The notes under the pieces were generated by a model. The model was not told the origin of the DNA. It saw only the letters and a program-made list of their open reading frames with translations, and made no database searches. From Vibrio sp. ED004 (GTDB lineage Bacteria > Pseudomonadota > Gammaproteobacteria > Enterobacterales > Vibrionaceae): 64,000 bases of DNA. This document shows, piece after piece, positions 8,912 to 19,433 of the stretch. The translations under genes and the position numbers were made by a program. Location of the stretch: NCBI RefSeq assembly GCF_023206395.1, contig NZ_CP066149.1, positions 2,666,001 to 2,730,000 of the forward strand, written 5' to 3'. The stretch's first letter is position 1, and each line of letters starts with the position of its first letter.

Positions 8912-9555
8912 TTTTTCAGTGTCCACTTCGAAACTACAATGTTGATTTTGTTATTGTCTTGCTTGAATGACAATCGAGTAGGGAGTGGGATTGTCTCTAC
9001 CTTAGTGTTGTCTTCATCTGATAGCTGCTTACTCGGCATCTCTGTATTTCGATAATTAGCGAAGTTCAGTGTCCATAGCTGGCTGCTGACTTGTTTGGTT
9101 AGAGACTCAAGCGTGTTAGTTGTATTTAACTGGTAGCTGTCAGCTTGGTCTGGAATGCCAAGGAACCATTGAGGCAGGTGATCAATAGGTATCTGCAAAC
9201 CTGTCAGTTGCTCAACCAATACAGAGGCACTTGCGTGAGTAAATACTTGGTCGTCATAGGTCACCACTTTGGCACCCGACGGATCTATAGTCAGGTTCAA
9301 TGCGGTTTGACCGAGGAACGTCGTGAGCCTTAATTGACTGTGATTTGGTGAATGCTTCCAAATGAAGTTTAGGCTTTGGCGCTGCTCTGGAGAAATGTAG
9401 GCGAGCTTGCCCGAGGCTTGGTAGTTTTCTATCTGTAGAAGTCGGTTTTGGTGACTTTGCCACTCAACACTGGTCGGTTGTTCAGGTATAGACGAGCAAC
9501 CCACCATAATTATGGTCATAAAAATAAGAGACGTGATTCTACGAAGTTTGCTCAT
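8908..9555 (-). CDS. lolB: Outer membrane lipoprotein LolB
   Basis: A 215-residue lipoprotein that accepts lipoproteins from LolA and inserts them in the outer membrane. The signal peptide ends in the lipobox MVGC (Cys 20) followed by SS, so it should itself be outer-membrane anchored. Family-like segments include the N-terminal region up to [20 protein letters not shown] and the central LPQWFLGIP. It is the first gene of lolB-ispE-prs and is divergent from hemA, as in other gammaproteobacteria. Confidence 0.94.
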   Translation of the reverse strand: MSKLRRITSLIFMTIIMVGCSSIPEQPTSVEWQSHQNRLLQIENYQASGKLAYISPEQRQSLNFIWKHSPNHSQLRLTTFLGQTALNLTIDPSGAKVVTYDDQVFTHASASVLVEQLTGLQIPIDHLPQWFLGIPDQADSYQLNTTNTLESLTKQVSSQLWTLNFANYRNTEMPSKQLSDEDNTKVETIPLPTRLSFKQDNNKINIVVSKWTLKK

Positions 9556-9715
9556 ATTTGCTCACAACTTGTTCAAATTTATCTAAAAAACGCTTCAACT
9601 ATAGCATTGAATTCACGAACTCAGGAAAACAAATCCCGCTTGCTCTTTAAATAGAGCCATGCATCAAGTAAAATTCGCCCCTTGTTTCCATTCCCTGATC
9701 GAGAACTTCTGATAC

Positions 9716-10975
9716 ATGTCTTTGCTTGCCGTAGGTATCAATCACAATACAGCGTCGGTTGAATTGCGAGAAAAAGTCGCTTTTGGTCCAGATAAATTAT
9801 CTGAGGCACTCAAGCAACTTAACGCAAATGCACACGTGAATGGAAGTGTCATACTTTCTACCTGTAATCGAACTGAAGTGTATTGCGACGTTAAAGGCGT
9901 GGCTAAAAACAAACTCATCGATTGGTTGTCGGTTTTCCATCAAGTTAGCCCTGAAGAGCTAAAGCCAAGCCTTTATATCCATGAAGAGCAAGCCGCGATT
10001 AAACACTTAATGCGCGTTGCATGTGGTTTGGACTCTTTAGTCTTGGGGGAACCGCAGATCTTAGGTCAGGTGAAGCAAGCGTATACGGACTCGCGAGAGA
10101 ACAAATCCGTTGATGCTTCAATGGAAAAATTATTCCAGAAATCATTTTCTGTTGCGAAGCGTGTTCGAACTGAAACGGAAATCGGCGGAAGCGCGGTTTC
10201 TGTTGCTTACGCAGCCTGTACCTTAGCCAAGCATATTTTTGAATCCATCGCCGATTCAACCGTGTTATTGGTGGGGGCGGGTGAAACCATTGAACTGGTG
10301 GCTAAGCACCTTTCGGCGAATGGCTGTACAAAAATGATAGTGGCGAACCGAACTCGAGAGCGTGCTTTAGGGCTGGCAGAAGAGTTTGGCGCTGAAGTGA
10401 TCAGTTTGAATGAGATCCCTGATCATCTTCATCGAGCGGATATCGTGATTAGCTCAACCGCAAGTCCGTTACCTATTATTGGTAAGGGTATGGTTGAGAG
10501 TGCTCTAAAAACAAGAAAGCATCAGCCTATGTTATTGGTTGATATTGCTGTGCCTCGTGATGTTGAATCGCAGGTTGGCGATCTGAACGATGCTTACTTG
10601 TATTCGGTTGATGATTTGCAGTCGATCGTTGATGGCAATATAGAGCAACGTAAAGTCGAAGCGATTCAAGCTGAAGCGATCGTCAGTGAAGAAAGTGCCG
10701 CGTTCATGAGTTGGATGCGCTCACTGCAAGCGGTAGACAGTATTCGAGATTACCGTAAATCGGCTAACGAAATCCGCGAAGAATTATTAAGTAAAAGTTT
10801 ACAATCACTTGCCGCTGGCGGTGACCCTGAAAAAGTTTTACTCGAGCTCAGCAATAAGCTCACAAACAAATTGATCCATGCTCCAACGCGCGCACTTCAA
10901 AGTGCAGCTGAGCAAGGAGAACCTGCAAAATTAATGGTCATTAGACAGAGTTTGGGCTTAGAAAACCCTCAATAA
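9716..10975 (+). CDS. hemA: Glutamyl-tRNA reductase
   Basis: A 419-residue enzyme starting tetrapyrrole synthesis by reducing glutamyl-tRNA to glutamate-1-semialdehyde. Motifs: [17 protein letters not shown] at the N-terminus, the catalytic Cys in [10 protein letters not shown] near residue 50, [13 protein letters not shown], the NADPH-binding [13 protein letters not shown] near 180, and the C-terminal dimerisation helices. It heads hemA-prfA-prmC-sirB2-sirB1-kdsA, divergent from lolB. Confidence 0.97.
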   Translation: MSLLAVGINHNTASVELREKVAFGPDKLSEALKQLNANAHVNGSVILSTCNRTEVYCDVKGVAKNKLIDWLSVFHQVSPEELKPSLYIHEEQAAIKHLMRVACGLDSLVLGEPQILGQVKQAYTDSRENKSVDASMEKLFQKSFSVAKRVRTETEIGGSAVSVAYAACTLAKHIFESIADSTVLLVGAGETIELVAKHLSANGCTKMIVANRTRERALGLAEEFGAEVISLNEIPDHLHRADIVISSTASPLPIIGKGMVESALKTRKHQPMLLVDIAVPRDVESQVGDLNDAYLYSVDDLQSIVDGNIEQRKVEAIQAEAIVSEESAAFMSWMRSLQAVDSIRDYRKSANEIREELLSKSLQSLAAGGDPEKVLLELSNKLTNKLIHAPTRALQSAAEQGEPAKLMVIRQSLGLENPQ

Positions 10976-11003
10976 TATTAGACCTCCAACAAGATAAGAC
11001 ATT

Positions 11004-12092
11004 ATGAAAGCCTCGATTCTAGTAAAGCTTGAAACACTTGTTGAACGCTATGAAGAAGTTCAACATCTACTTGGTGATCCAGATGTAATCGGGAATCAAG
11101 ATAAATTCCGTGCACTTTCAAAAGAGTACTCTCAACTTGAAGAAGTGACAGCTTGCTTCCAGTCATACCAGCAAGCTAAAGAAGATCTAGAAGCTGCTGA
11201 AGAGATGGCAAACGAAGATGACGCAGAAATGCGTGAAATGGCTCAAGATGAAATCAAAGATGCGAAAGCAGCGATTGAGCGTCTGACTGATGAGCTACAG
11301 ATTCTTCTTATTCCAAAAGATCCAAACGATGAGCGTAACTGTTTCCTAGAAATCCGCGCAGGCGCGGGTGGTGATGAAGCAGGTATCTTTGCTGGTAACC
11401 TTTTCCGTATGTACTCTAAGTTTGCAGAGAAGAAAGGTTGGCGCGTTGAAGTAATGAGCAGCAATGACTCAGAACAAGGCGGCTACAAAGAGATGATCGC
11501 TAAGATCAGTGGCGACAGTGTTTACGGTACAATGAAATTTGAATCAGGTGGTCACCGTGTACAACGTGTGCCTGAGACAGAATCTCAAGGTCGTGTTCAC
11601 ACATCTGCATGTACTGTTGCTGTTATGCCTGAGATCCCAGAAGCGGATCTTCCAGAAATCAAAGCGGGCGATCTTAAGATTGATACCTTCCGTGCATCAG
11701 GCGCGGGTGGTCAGCACGTTAACACCACGGATTCAGCAATCCGTATTACTCACTTACCAACAGGTACAGTAGTAGAGTGTCAAGACGAGCGTTCTCAGCA
11801 TAAAAACAAAGCGAAAGCGATGGCGGTTCTTGCGGCTCGTATCGTTCAAGCTGAAGAAGAGCGTCGTGCGGCAGCAATCTCTGACACACGTCGTAACCTA
11901 CTAGGTTCCGGTGACCGTAGTGACCGTATCCGTACGTACAACTACCCACAAGGCCGTGTTTCTGACCACCGCATTAACTTAACTATCTACCGTCTGAACG
12001 AAGTTCTAGAAGGTGATATGCAAAGTCTGCTTGATCCTGTTCTACAAGAACACCAAGCTGACCAACTTGCAGCATTGGCAGAAAATAACTAA
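11004..12092 (+). CDS. prfA: Peptide chain release factor 1
   Basis: A 362-residue RF1 reading UAA and UAG. It contains the peptidyl-hydrolysis motif GAGGQHVN and the RF-1 domain with [12 protein letters not shown]1 rather than RF2 is indicated by the absence of the RF2 frameshift and by placement between hemA and prmC. It starts 28 bases after hemA. Confidence 0.97.
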   Translation: MKASILVKLETLVERYEEVQHLLGDPDVIGNQDKFRALSKEYSQLEEVTACFQSYQQAKEDLEAAEEMANEDDAEMREMAQDEIKDAKAAIERLTDELQILLIPKDPNDERNCFLEIRAGAGGDEAGIFAGNLFRMYSKFAEKKGWRVEVMSSNDSEQGGYKEMIAKISGDSVYGTMKFESGGHRVQRVPETESQGRVHTSACTVAVMPEIPEADLPEIKAGDLKIDTFRASGAGGQHVNTTDSAIRITHLPTGTVVECQDERSQHKNKAKAMAVLAARIVQAEEERRAAAISDTRRNLLGSGDRSDRIRTYNYPQGRVSDHRINLTIYRLNEVLEGDMQSLLDPVLQEHQADQLAALAENN

Positions 12093-12096
12093 CGAT

Positions 12097-12969
12097 ATGC
12101 AGTCTGCTTATACGGTTGAAAGTGCATTAAAAGCAGCAATCGTGCAGCTACAAGAGGGCGATAATATATCGCCCTCGATTGATGCTGCGGTACTGCTATG
12201 TCACGCCTTAGACAAACCAAGATCTTACCTACTTACTTGGCCTGAGAAGCATCTCACCTCAGAACAAGAATCTGAATTCAATACCCTACTAAAACGTCGT
12301 TTAACCGGTGAGCCAGTGGCTTACATTGTTGGTGAGCGAGAGTTTTGGTCATTGCCGTTAAAAGTTTCTCCTTCTACCTTAATCCCTCGTCCAGACACTG
12401 AACGTTTGGTTGAAGTAGCTTTGGATAAAACCTATGGCAAACAAGGTGCAATTCTCGATTTGGGGACGGGTACAGGTGCGATCGCATTGGCGCTAGCGTC
12501 TGAAATGCCAAATCGCCCTGTGACGGGTATTGATCTGCGTCCTGAAGCTCAAGAGCTTGCGACAGAAAATGCGAAGCGCTTAAACATCACCAACGCTACG
12601 TTTTTACATGGCAGTTGGTTTGAGCCTTTAAGCGAGCTAGCTTCTGATGGCAACGATACCAAGTTCTCTTTAATTGTCTCTAACCCACCTTATATTGAGA
12701 AAGATGACCCTCATTTATCTCAAGGGGATGTGCGTTTTGAGCCAATTACCGCATTGGTTGCTGAAGAGAAAGGACTGGCTGACATTCGATACATTTCTGA
12801 AAATGCACGTGCCTTTTTGGAAAATGAAGGCTGGTTGGCATTTGAACACGGCTACGACCAAGGTTTGGCGGTACGTGAGATAATGCAGGCGCTCGGTTAT
12901 CTCGACGTTGCCACAGAGAAAGATTACGGTGGTAATGACCGAGTGACTTTGGGTCGTTACTGTTCATAG
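12097..12969 (+). CDS. prmC: Release factor glutamine methyltransferase PrmC
   Basis: A 290-residue SAM-dependent enzyme that methylates the Gln of the GGQ motif of release factors. It has the SAM motif LDLGTGTGAIALALA and the catalytic SNPPYIE. The ATG at 12097, four bases after the prfA stop, is chosen; the longer open frame reaching back into prfA gives an N-terminus foreign to the family. It modifies the product of the gene just upstream. Confidence 0.96.
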   Translation: MQSAYTVESALKAAIVQLQEGDNISPSIDAAVLLCHALDKPRSYLLTWPEKHLTSEQESEFNTLLKRRLTGEPVAYIVGEREFWSLPLKVSPSTLIPRPDTERLVEVALDKTYGKQGAILDLGTGTGAIALALASEMPNRPVTGIDLRPEAQELATENAKRLNITNATFLHGSWFEPLSELASDGNDTKFSLIVSNPPYIEKDDPHLSQGDVRFEPITALVAEEKGLADIRYISENARAFLENEGWLAFEHGYDQGLAVREIMQALGYLDVATEKDYGGNDRVTLGRYCS

Positions 12970-13173
12970 GTGGTGACTGCTCATAGATAGTGACTGTCCA
13001 TCGACTGCGGTTAATCATCTTGTGAGCAATAGATGGCGAACTTGCTAGATATATACCTTTAACTCGACAATACATTTCACTCGGTGATGCATTTAACGCA
13101 GAAATACAGAGCATTAACGGGTATTGTGTGGCTCGTGTTGACGAAAGCACATATAAAAATATAAAGGAATACC

Positions 13174-13557
13174 ATGTACGAAGGTTTGAAACATTTTCAC
13201 TTACTAACGATTGCGATAAGCGCACTGCTGCTTTCGATTCGTTTCGCTCTTATGATGGCTAACTCTCCGAAGCTTAAGCATCCTTTTTTGCAGCGTTTTC
13301 CTCATATCAATGACTCATTGTTACTGCTATCGGGTATTGGTTTGATTTTTATCACTGGCTTTATTCCATTTACACCTGCAGCACCATGGTTAACCGAAAA
13401 ACTAACCTGTGTTATGGCTTACATCGCATTGGGTTTCTTTGCGCTTAAGCTAGGTAAAAACAAGCTATTGAGAGTTTTCTCTTTCTTCGGTGCACTTGGC
13501 TGGTTAGCAATGGCAGGCAAAATCGCAATGACGAAGACACCAACATTTTTCGGTTAA
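13174..13557 (+). CDS. SirB2-family membrane protein
   Basis: A 127-residue protein with four hydrophobic helices (about residues 5-25, 45-62, 72-92 and 100-118), fitting the SirB2/YchQ family of small inner-membrane proteins of unknown function. The N-terminal MYEGLKHFHLLT and the GKIAMTKTPTFFG ending are family-like. It sits between prmC and sirB1 as in E. coli. A 204-base gap with no clear feature separates it from prmC; an AAAGGA ribosome site precedes the ATG. Confidence 0.88.
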   Translation: MYEGLKHFHLLTIAISALLLSIRFALMMANSPKLKHPFLQRFPHINDSLLLLSGIGLIFITGFIPFTPAAPWLTEKLTCVMAYIALGFFALKLGKNKLLRVFSFFGALGWLAMAGKIAMTKTPTFFG

Positions 13558-13585
13558 TTATCTCCTTATTTTCGGTTAACTATCT

Positions 13586-14395
13586 ATGTACGAATTTTTT
13601 GATGAAGACTTTGACCAGCTAGAATTAGCTGAAGGTGCATTGATCTTAAATAAAGCGATTAACCCAGAAACTCAAGACAGTTGGGCTGAGCAAGAGCTGG
13701 CAAGATTGTTTAAAGAAGCTGAGTTTGCTTTGGTTCATGAAACCGACGAACAGCAGAAGTTTGAGTCTTTTATTCGACTCTTCTTCTACGAGTGGGGCTT
13801 CGCTGGCGATAAAGACGCGTACTTCTCTTCAGAAAACGCATTCATTGACAAAGTGCTTGAGAGAAAGAAAGGCATTCCAGTAAGCCTTGGCGCGATCTTT
13901 CTTTTTCTAGGTCGCAAGCTAGGCTTTCCTGTAGAAGGTGTCTCTTTCCCAACTCAGTTCTTGCTTAAAGTGAGCTGGTACGGGCAAGCTGCTGTCTATA
14001 TTAACCCTTACAACGGTGAGTATGTTGGCGAGCAGACGTTGCGTGCATGGCTGATTGGACATGATGGCCCATTAGCTAAGCTTAAAGCGGAGCATTTAGA
14101 AGTGGCCGACCACCCAACCATTATTGGTAAGTGGCTAGCACTGCTTAAGAGTGCATTGCTAAGAGAAGAGCGTTATACGCTTGCATTGAAATGTACTGAC
14201 CTAGCATTAACGTTTGTACCGGATGACCCATATGAAATCCGCGATCGTGGCTTTATCTATCAACAGCTAGACTGTCACCAAGTAGCAGCAACGGATTATC
14301 AATATTTTATCGACCAATGCCCAGATGACCCTGCATCTGAGTTACTGAAATCTCAAGTGAACGTCATGAACGAAAAGACAGTGGTCGTTCACTAA
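13586..14395 (+). CDS. SirB1 family protein (transglutaminase-like plus TPR)
   Basis: A 269-residue protein of the SirB1/YchA family. An N-terminal transglutaminase-like domain includes the segment RKKGIPVSLGAIFLFLGRKLG, and a C-terminal tetratricopeptide-like part includes CTDLALTFVPDDPYEIRDRG. The biochemical role is unknown; no signal peptide is visible. It lies between sirB2 and kdsA, the conserved order. Confidence 0.9.
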   Translation: MYEFFDEDFDQLELAEGALILNKAINPETQDSWAEQELARLFKEAEFALVHETDEQQKFESFIRLFFYEWGFAGDKDAYFSSENAFIDKVLERKKGIPVSLGAIFLFLGRKLGFPVEGVSFPTQFLLKVSWYGQAAVYINPYNGEYVGEQTLRAWLIGHDGPLAKLKAEHLEVADHPTIIGKWLALLKSALLREERYTLALKCTDLALTFVPDDPYEIRDRGFIYQQLDCHQVAATDYQYFIDQCPDDPASELLKSQVNVMNEKTVVVH

Positions 14396-14402
14396 TTAAT
14401 AA

Positions 14403-15272
<870 letters not shown>

Positions 15273-15291
15273 TCGAATTACAATAATTAAG

Positions 15292-15316
15292 AGCCGGCAT
15301 AAGTGCCGGCTTAATT
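15292..15316 (+). terminator. Terminator-like hairpin after kdsA
   Basis: Stem AGCCGGC / GCCGGCT (loop ATAAGT), followed by TAATTAT instead of a solid T run. The left end of the IS110-family element begins at once after it, so the T tract may have been cut by the insertion. Confidence 0.7.
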
Positions 15317-15380
15317 ATATGGTCCGCCTCACTCTCAAGCCCTTAAGCTTAGAGTAGGCTCTCAGAATGAGGTGAACCAT

Positions 15381-16393
15381 ATGTCTTCTATTCATATTTT
15401 AGGTATCGACCTAGGTAAACACTGCTTCCATGCTATCGCACATAACCGTTGTGGGGTGGAGGTGCTTCGTCGTAAATTTAATCGCAATCAACTCTTAATC
15501 TTTCTTAGTAAAATAGAACCAACAACTATTGCTTTCGAAGCTTGTGGCGGTGCTCATTGGCTTGCTCGAAAGTGTGGTGAGCTTGGTCATCAACCCCGAC
15601 TTATTCCTCCTCAGTATGTAAAGCCTTATGTCAAAGGCAATAAAAACGATTTCATCGATGCTTCAGCGATCGCAGAGGCTGCGAGTCGACCGACCATGAG
15701 ATTTGTGGCTGTAAAAAGTGAAGAGGCTCAAGTCATCGCAGCGATTCATCGAGTCAGAGATAGTTATATCAAGGAGAGAACCGCCACTATGTCGCGGATC
15801 GGCGCGATCTTACTTGAGTTTGGCCTTAGCTTTCCCAAAGGGCATGCAAAGATGAAGTCTCTGTTTCAATGGTTAGCAGAACAAACAGTATCACTACCAA
15901 AAGCTTGCTATGTGAATTGATATCTATCCATGAACACTACAAGTACCTCAATGAACAAATCAAAACCCAAGATATCAAACTTCAAACTATTGTTGATAAT
16001 AACGAAAGTGCTCAATTATTAAAAACTATCCCTGGAATTGGCGATCTTACCTCCACATTGTGTATTGCTGATGTAAGCTCTCCGAGTAACTTCACCAATG
16101 GCCGCGAGATGGCGGCTTGGTTGGGACTTGTACCAAGGCAATTCTCAACGGGAGGAAATACCAAGCTACTTGGTATGAGTAAACGAGGAAATAAGCACCT
16201 CAGAACTCTGTTTATCCATGGCGCAAGAGCTGTACTCTCTAGGCTAGAGACGACAGGGAAAGTGTTTGGAGAGTGGCTTGTGAACCTACGAGCCACCAAA
16301 CCATTTAATGTAGTGGTAGTTGCATTAGCCAACAAGCTAGTGAGGATAGCTTGGGCGGTGTTATACCACCGCCAAGCTTTTAAGGCTGTTTAG
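15381..16393 (+). pseudogene. IS1111-type transposase, frameshifted
   Basis: Two reading frames together encode one IS110-family transposase of about 338 residues. The first (15381-15920) carries the N-terminal RuvC-like DEDD part (HILGIDLGKHCFHA, FEACGGAHWLAR, NKNDFIDASAIAEA). The second carries the Transposase_20 part (LLKTIPGIGDLTST, NGREMAAWLGLVPRQFSTGG, SKRGNKHLR). The frame changes by -1 in the A4 run at 15899-15902: one extra A there would join them. ATG 15381 has an AGGTGA ribosome site; a GTG at 15372 is also in frame. It may be a mutation, a sequencing error, or slippage. Confidence 0.88.
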
Positions 16394-16616
16394 CTATAAC
16401 CAAGTTTGCAACGCCAATGAACGTGATGACAAAAACGGTCAATCGGCCAGATTAAGAACCTGACACAAAAAAATAGCAATCAATGCTTTGGGCTTTTTAA
16501 GGATAATCTGGCGCGGATATCATCGTGGAGCTGGGAAGCTAGTGCTCCCAACAAGGACTCCGAATACATTAGCGCAAACCAACTCCGTTATTACTTAATT
16601 GTAGTTGCAATAACGG
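16394..16616 (+). ncRNA. Candidate guide (bridge/seek) RNA of the IS1111-type element
   Basis: The 3' non-coding end holds a nested set of hairpins: GCCAGATTA (16446-16454) with TAATCTGGC (16504-16512), enclosing an A-rich/T-rich stem; TGGGA (16532) with TCCCA (16546), inside GGAG/CTCC; and CCGTTATT (16585-16592) with AATAACGG (16609-16616). IS1111-group elements are known to carry their guide RNA in this position. The ends of the RNA and its expression are inference. Confidence 0.6.
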
Positions 16617-16628
16617 GGCGGACCATAC

Positions 16629-17046
16629 ATTTTTGTACCTATTGTAAAATGAGCTATCGGTATTTCGACATATTCAAACCAAGCCAATGTATATTTTGAA
16701 GCGTTATAACGTATCATTTAAGGCTTTGAATAATAAAATAAATTTAACGAGGATTACTTAATTACGGCGTTGGATTGAGTAAATCACAAATAATCTAAAA
16801 AATTATGAAAACGTTTGCCTGTGATCACTTATTTGCTCAAATGCAACTTTGCCGCTTTGTTACACACTCGATAGCGGATTAAGGTGATCTATCCTACATA
16901 AATATGAAATCACTCTGTTAGGTTTACTGTCTTAATTTAAACTACTTCAAGTTTTACCATTCTCTAACGATGTTTATTAAGTCGACATTGCCTAAATGAG
17001 AGCGGTTGAAGCAGTGGATTCCCCTAAAAAGTTCAAAGGTATGACA
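16629..17046. other. Intergenic region upstream of nutA
   Basis: About 400 AT-rich bases between the IS and the 5'-nucleotidase gene. It should hold the nutA promoter, but I see no -35/-10 pair that stands out. An AAAGGT ribosome site lies at its end. No gene is visible in it. Confidence 0.6.
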
Positions 17047-18708
17047 ATGAAGCAACGCCTTATTCTAAAGACAGCACTAAGTGCTGCAATCCTAGCTACT
17101 TTAGCTGGTTGTGCGTCTCAATCGACCCATGATTGGAACCAAGACGAAACTTACAAGCTAACTATTCTTCACACTAACGACAACCATGGTCGTTTCTGGC
17201 AGAACAAATACGGCGAATACGGCATGTCTGCGCGTAAAACGCTAATTGATCAACTTCGTGCGGAAGTTGAAGCAGAAGGCGGTAGCGTGTTGCTTCTATC
17301 TGGCGGTGACATCAACACAGGTGTGCCAGAGTCAGATCTTCAGGATGCTGAACCTGATTTCAAAGGCATGAACAAGATTGGTTACGATGCAATGGCATTG
17401 GGTAACCACGAGTTTGATAACTCACTAGACGTACTACAAAAGCAGATCGATTGGGCTAACTTCCCAATGCTGTCTGCAAACATCTACGATAAAGCGACAG
17501 GCGAACGTAAGTTCCAAGCTTACGAGATGTTCGAAAAGCAAGGCATCAAGATTGCGGTTATCGGTTTAACAACTGAAGATACCCAAAAGATTGGTAACCC
17601 TGAGTTCATTGCTGGCATCGACTTCCGTGATCCTAAAGAAGAAGCGAAGCAACTGATCGCTGAACTTAAAGAAACAGAAAAACCAGATCTTATCTTCGCA
17701 GTGACTCACATGGGCCACTACGAAAATGGTCAGCGTGGCGTTAACGCACCGGGTGATGTGGCATTAGCACGTTACCTAGATGAAGGTGACCTAGACATGA
17801 TCGTTGGTGGTCACTCTCAAGAGCCTGTTTGTATGGAAGGCCCTAACGTTGCGAAGAAAAACTTCAAGCCTGGTGATGAGTGTAAGCCTGACCTTCAAAA
17901 CGGTACCTACATCGTTCAAGCTCACGAGTGGGGCAAATACGTAGGCCGTGCTGACTACGAATTCCGCAATGGCGAGCTAGAAATGGTGAGCTACGATCTT
18001 GTTCCAGTTAACCTTAAGAAAAAAGTTAAGATTGACGGCAAGAAACAGCGTGTCTTTATTCAAGATGAAATCGCACAAGACCCAGATCTACTTGAGTTCC
18101 TACGTCCTTTCCAAGAGCAAGGCCAAGCACAGCTAGAAGTTCAAATTGCTGAAACTAATGGCAAGCTTGAAGGTGACCGTAACGTTGTTCGTTTCCAACA
18201 GACTAACCTAGGTCGTTTAATTGCGACTTCTCACATGGAGCGCGCAAAAGCTGACTTCGCTGTGATGAACTCGGGTGGTGTACGTGATTCAATTGAAGCC
18301 GGTGATGTAACTTACAAAGACGTACTAACAGTACAACCTTTTGCAAACATCCTGACTTACACAGACATGACGGGTAAAGAAGTTCTAGATTACCTAAATG
18401 TAGTTGCGACTAAACCAATCGATTCTGGTGCTTACGCACAGTTTGCTGGTATCTCAATGACAGTTGCAAACGGTGAAGTATCGAATGTATTCATCGGTGG
18501 CAAGCAACTTCGTTTAGACGAAACATACCGCTTCACAGTACCAAGCTTCAACGCGGCTGGTGGCGACGGTTACCCTAAACTGTCTGACCACCCTGGTTAC
18601 GTAAACACTGGTTTTGTTGATGCAGAAGTACTGAAAGAGTACCTAGAAGCAAACAGCCCAGTAGACGTGAACAAGTATGCACCTTCAGGTCAAATGGTTT
18701 ACAAGTAA
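17047..18708 (+). CDS. nutA: 5'-nucleotidase lipoprotein NutA (UshA family)
   Basis: A 553-residue enzyme very like V. parahaemolyticus NutA, which strips phosphate from extracellular nucleotides so nucleosides can be taken up. The signal peptide ends in LAGC, a lipobox. The metallophosphatase domain shows HTNDNHGRF, GGDINTG, GNHEFD, THMGHYENG and GGHSQ. The C-terminal nucleotide-binding domain has MNSGGVRDSIEAG and NAAGGDGYP. ATG 17047 is preferred to 17041 because of spacing from the AAAGGT site. A terminator follows. Confidence 0.94.
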   Translation: MKQRLILKTALSAAILATLAGCASQSTHDWNQDETYKLTILHTNDNHGRFWQNKYGEYGMSARKTLIDQLRAEVEAEGGSVLLLSGGDINTGVPESDLQDAEPDFKGMNKIGYDAMALGNHEFDNSLDVLQKQIDWANFPMLSANIYDKATGERKFQAYEMFEKQGIKIAVIGLTTEDTQKIGNPEFIAGIDFRDPKEEAKQLIAELKETEKPDLIFAVTHMGHYENGQRGVNAPGDVALARYLDEGDLDMIVGGHSQEPVCMEGPNVAKKNFKPGDECKPDLQNGTYIVQAHEWGKYVGRADYEFRNGELEMVSYDLVPVNLKKKVKIDGKKQRVFIQDEIAQDPDLLEFLRPFQEQGQAQLEVQIAETNGKLEGDRNVVRFQQTNLGRLIATSHMERAKADFAVMNSGGVRDSIEAGDVTYKDVLTVQPFANILTYTDMTGKEVLDYLNVVATKPIDSGAYAQFAGISMTVANGEVSNVFIGGKQLRLDETYRFTVPSFNAAGGDGYPKLSDHPGYVNTGFVDAEVLKEYLEANSPVDVNKYAPSGQMVYK

Positions 18709-18779
18709 TTGAGCCCAATAAATTTAATCACTAGGTGCTGAATTAGATTGACTCTAGCACCATGATAAATTTAACTAAA

Positions 18780-18803
18780 GCGACGCCTCGGCGTCGCTTT
18801 TTG
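18780..18803 (+). terminator. Terminator after nutA
   Basis: Stem GCGACGC / GCGTCGC with loop CTCG and a five-T tail. Confidence 0.88.
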
Positions 18804-18826
18804 TTTATCTATCGTTTGGATTTGTT

Positions 18827-19300
18827 ATGACCCCAGCAATCAATCTTGCCAAGAAAAAGAAAATCGCTCACAGCGTTCATCAGTATCATCACGATGCCAA
18901 CAATACCAACTATGGATTAGAAGCGGTTGAAGCGCTTGGTCAGGACCCTAAACGCGTGTTCAAAACGCTTTTGTTTTGTTTGAACGGTGTGGCTAAAGAC
19001 TTGGCTGTGGCGGTTATTCCTGTGGACCAAAAGCTCAACTTAAAGCTTGCAGCAAAAGCGGCGAAAGGAAAAAAGGCAGAGATGGCTAACCCTGAAATTG
19101 CACAGAAAACCACGGGTTATGTGGTGGGTGGAATCAGTCCGCTTGGTCAAAAGAAAGCACTACCTACCTTTGTACATTCCACTGCGACGAATTTTGAAAC
19201 GATATGTGTGAGTGCAGGAAAGAGGGGCTTGGAAATCGAACTAGATCCAAAAGATTTAGCACTGTTAACCCGAGCTCAATTTACTGATCTGTGTTTGTAG
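18827..19300 (+). CDS. ybaK: YbaK, Cys-tRNA(Pro) deacylase
   Basis: A 157-residue trans-editing protein that hydrolyses mischarged Cys-tRNA(Pro). It shows the N-terminal NLAKKKKIAHSVHQYHHD, FKTLLFCLNG, the GYVVGGISPLGQKK segment and the C-terminal GLEIELDPKDL. Length equals the usual YbaK size. Stands alone between nutA and the convergent rluF. Confidence 0.94.
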   Translation: MTPAINLAKKKKIAHSVHQYHHDANNTNYGLEAVEALGQDPKRVFKTLLFCLNGVAKDLAVAVIPVDQKLNLKLAAKAAKGKKAEMANPEIAQKTTGYVVGGISPLGQKKALPTFVHSTATNFETICVSAGKRGLEIELDPKDLALLTRAQFTDLCL

Positions 19301-19378
19301 CAGACGAACGGTCATAAAAGACATTAATTTGCCGAGCTAAATACCGATTTTCGTACGCAGCTTTGGCTTAGCTAACAA

Positions 19379-19417
19379 CAAAAAGCGCCCACTAAGATAA
19401 CCTAGCGGGCGTTTCTG
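19379..19417 (-). terminator. Terminator of rluF
   Basis: Minus-strand hairpin AAACGCCCGCTAGG / CTTAGTGGGCGCTTT followed by T residues, 17 bases after the rluF stop. A-rich on the other side, so it may also end ybaK transcription. Confidence 0.8.
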
Positions 19418-19433
19418 TATTAGAGAGTAAATA

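Larger units (their letters stand above)
15317..16628 (+). mobile_element. IS110-family element, IS1111 type
   Basis: About 1.3 kb bounded by a ten-base inverted repeat: ATGGTCCGCC at 15319-15328 and GGCGGACCAT at 16617-16626. Short inverted repeats near the ends, a DEDD-type transposase and a long 3' non-coding part (over 200 bases, against about 50 at the 5' end) are traits of the IS1111 group. No target duplication is seen, as expected for IS110 elements. The exact outer ends are uncertain by a few bases. Confidence 0.85.

Noticed and set aside
16012..16335. 107-codon frame on the minus strand inside the transposase
   Set aside because: Shadow of the transposase coding sequence; no ribosome site or family resemblance.
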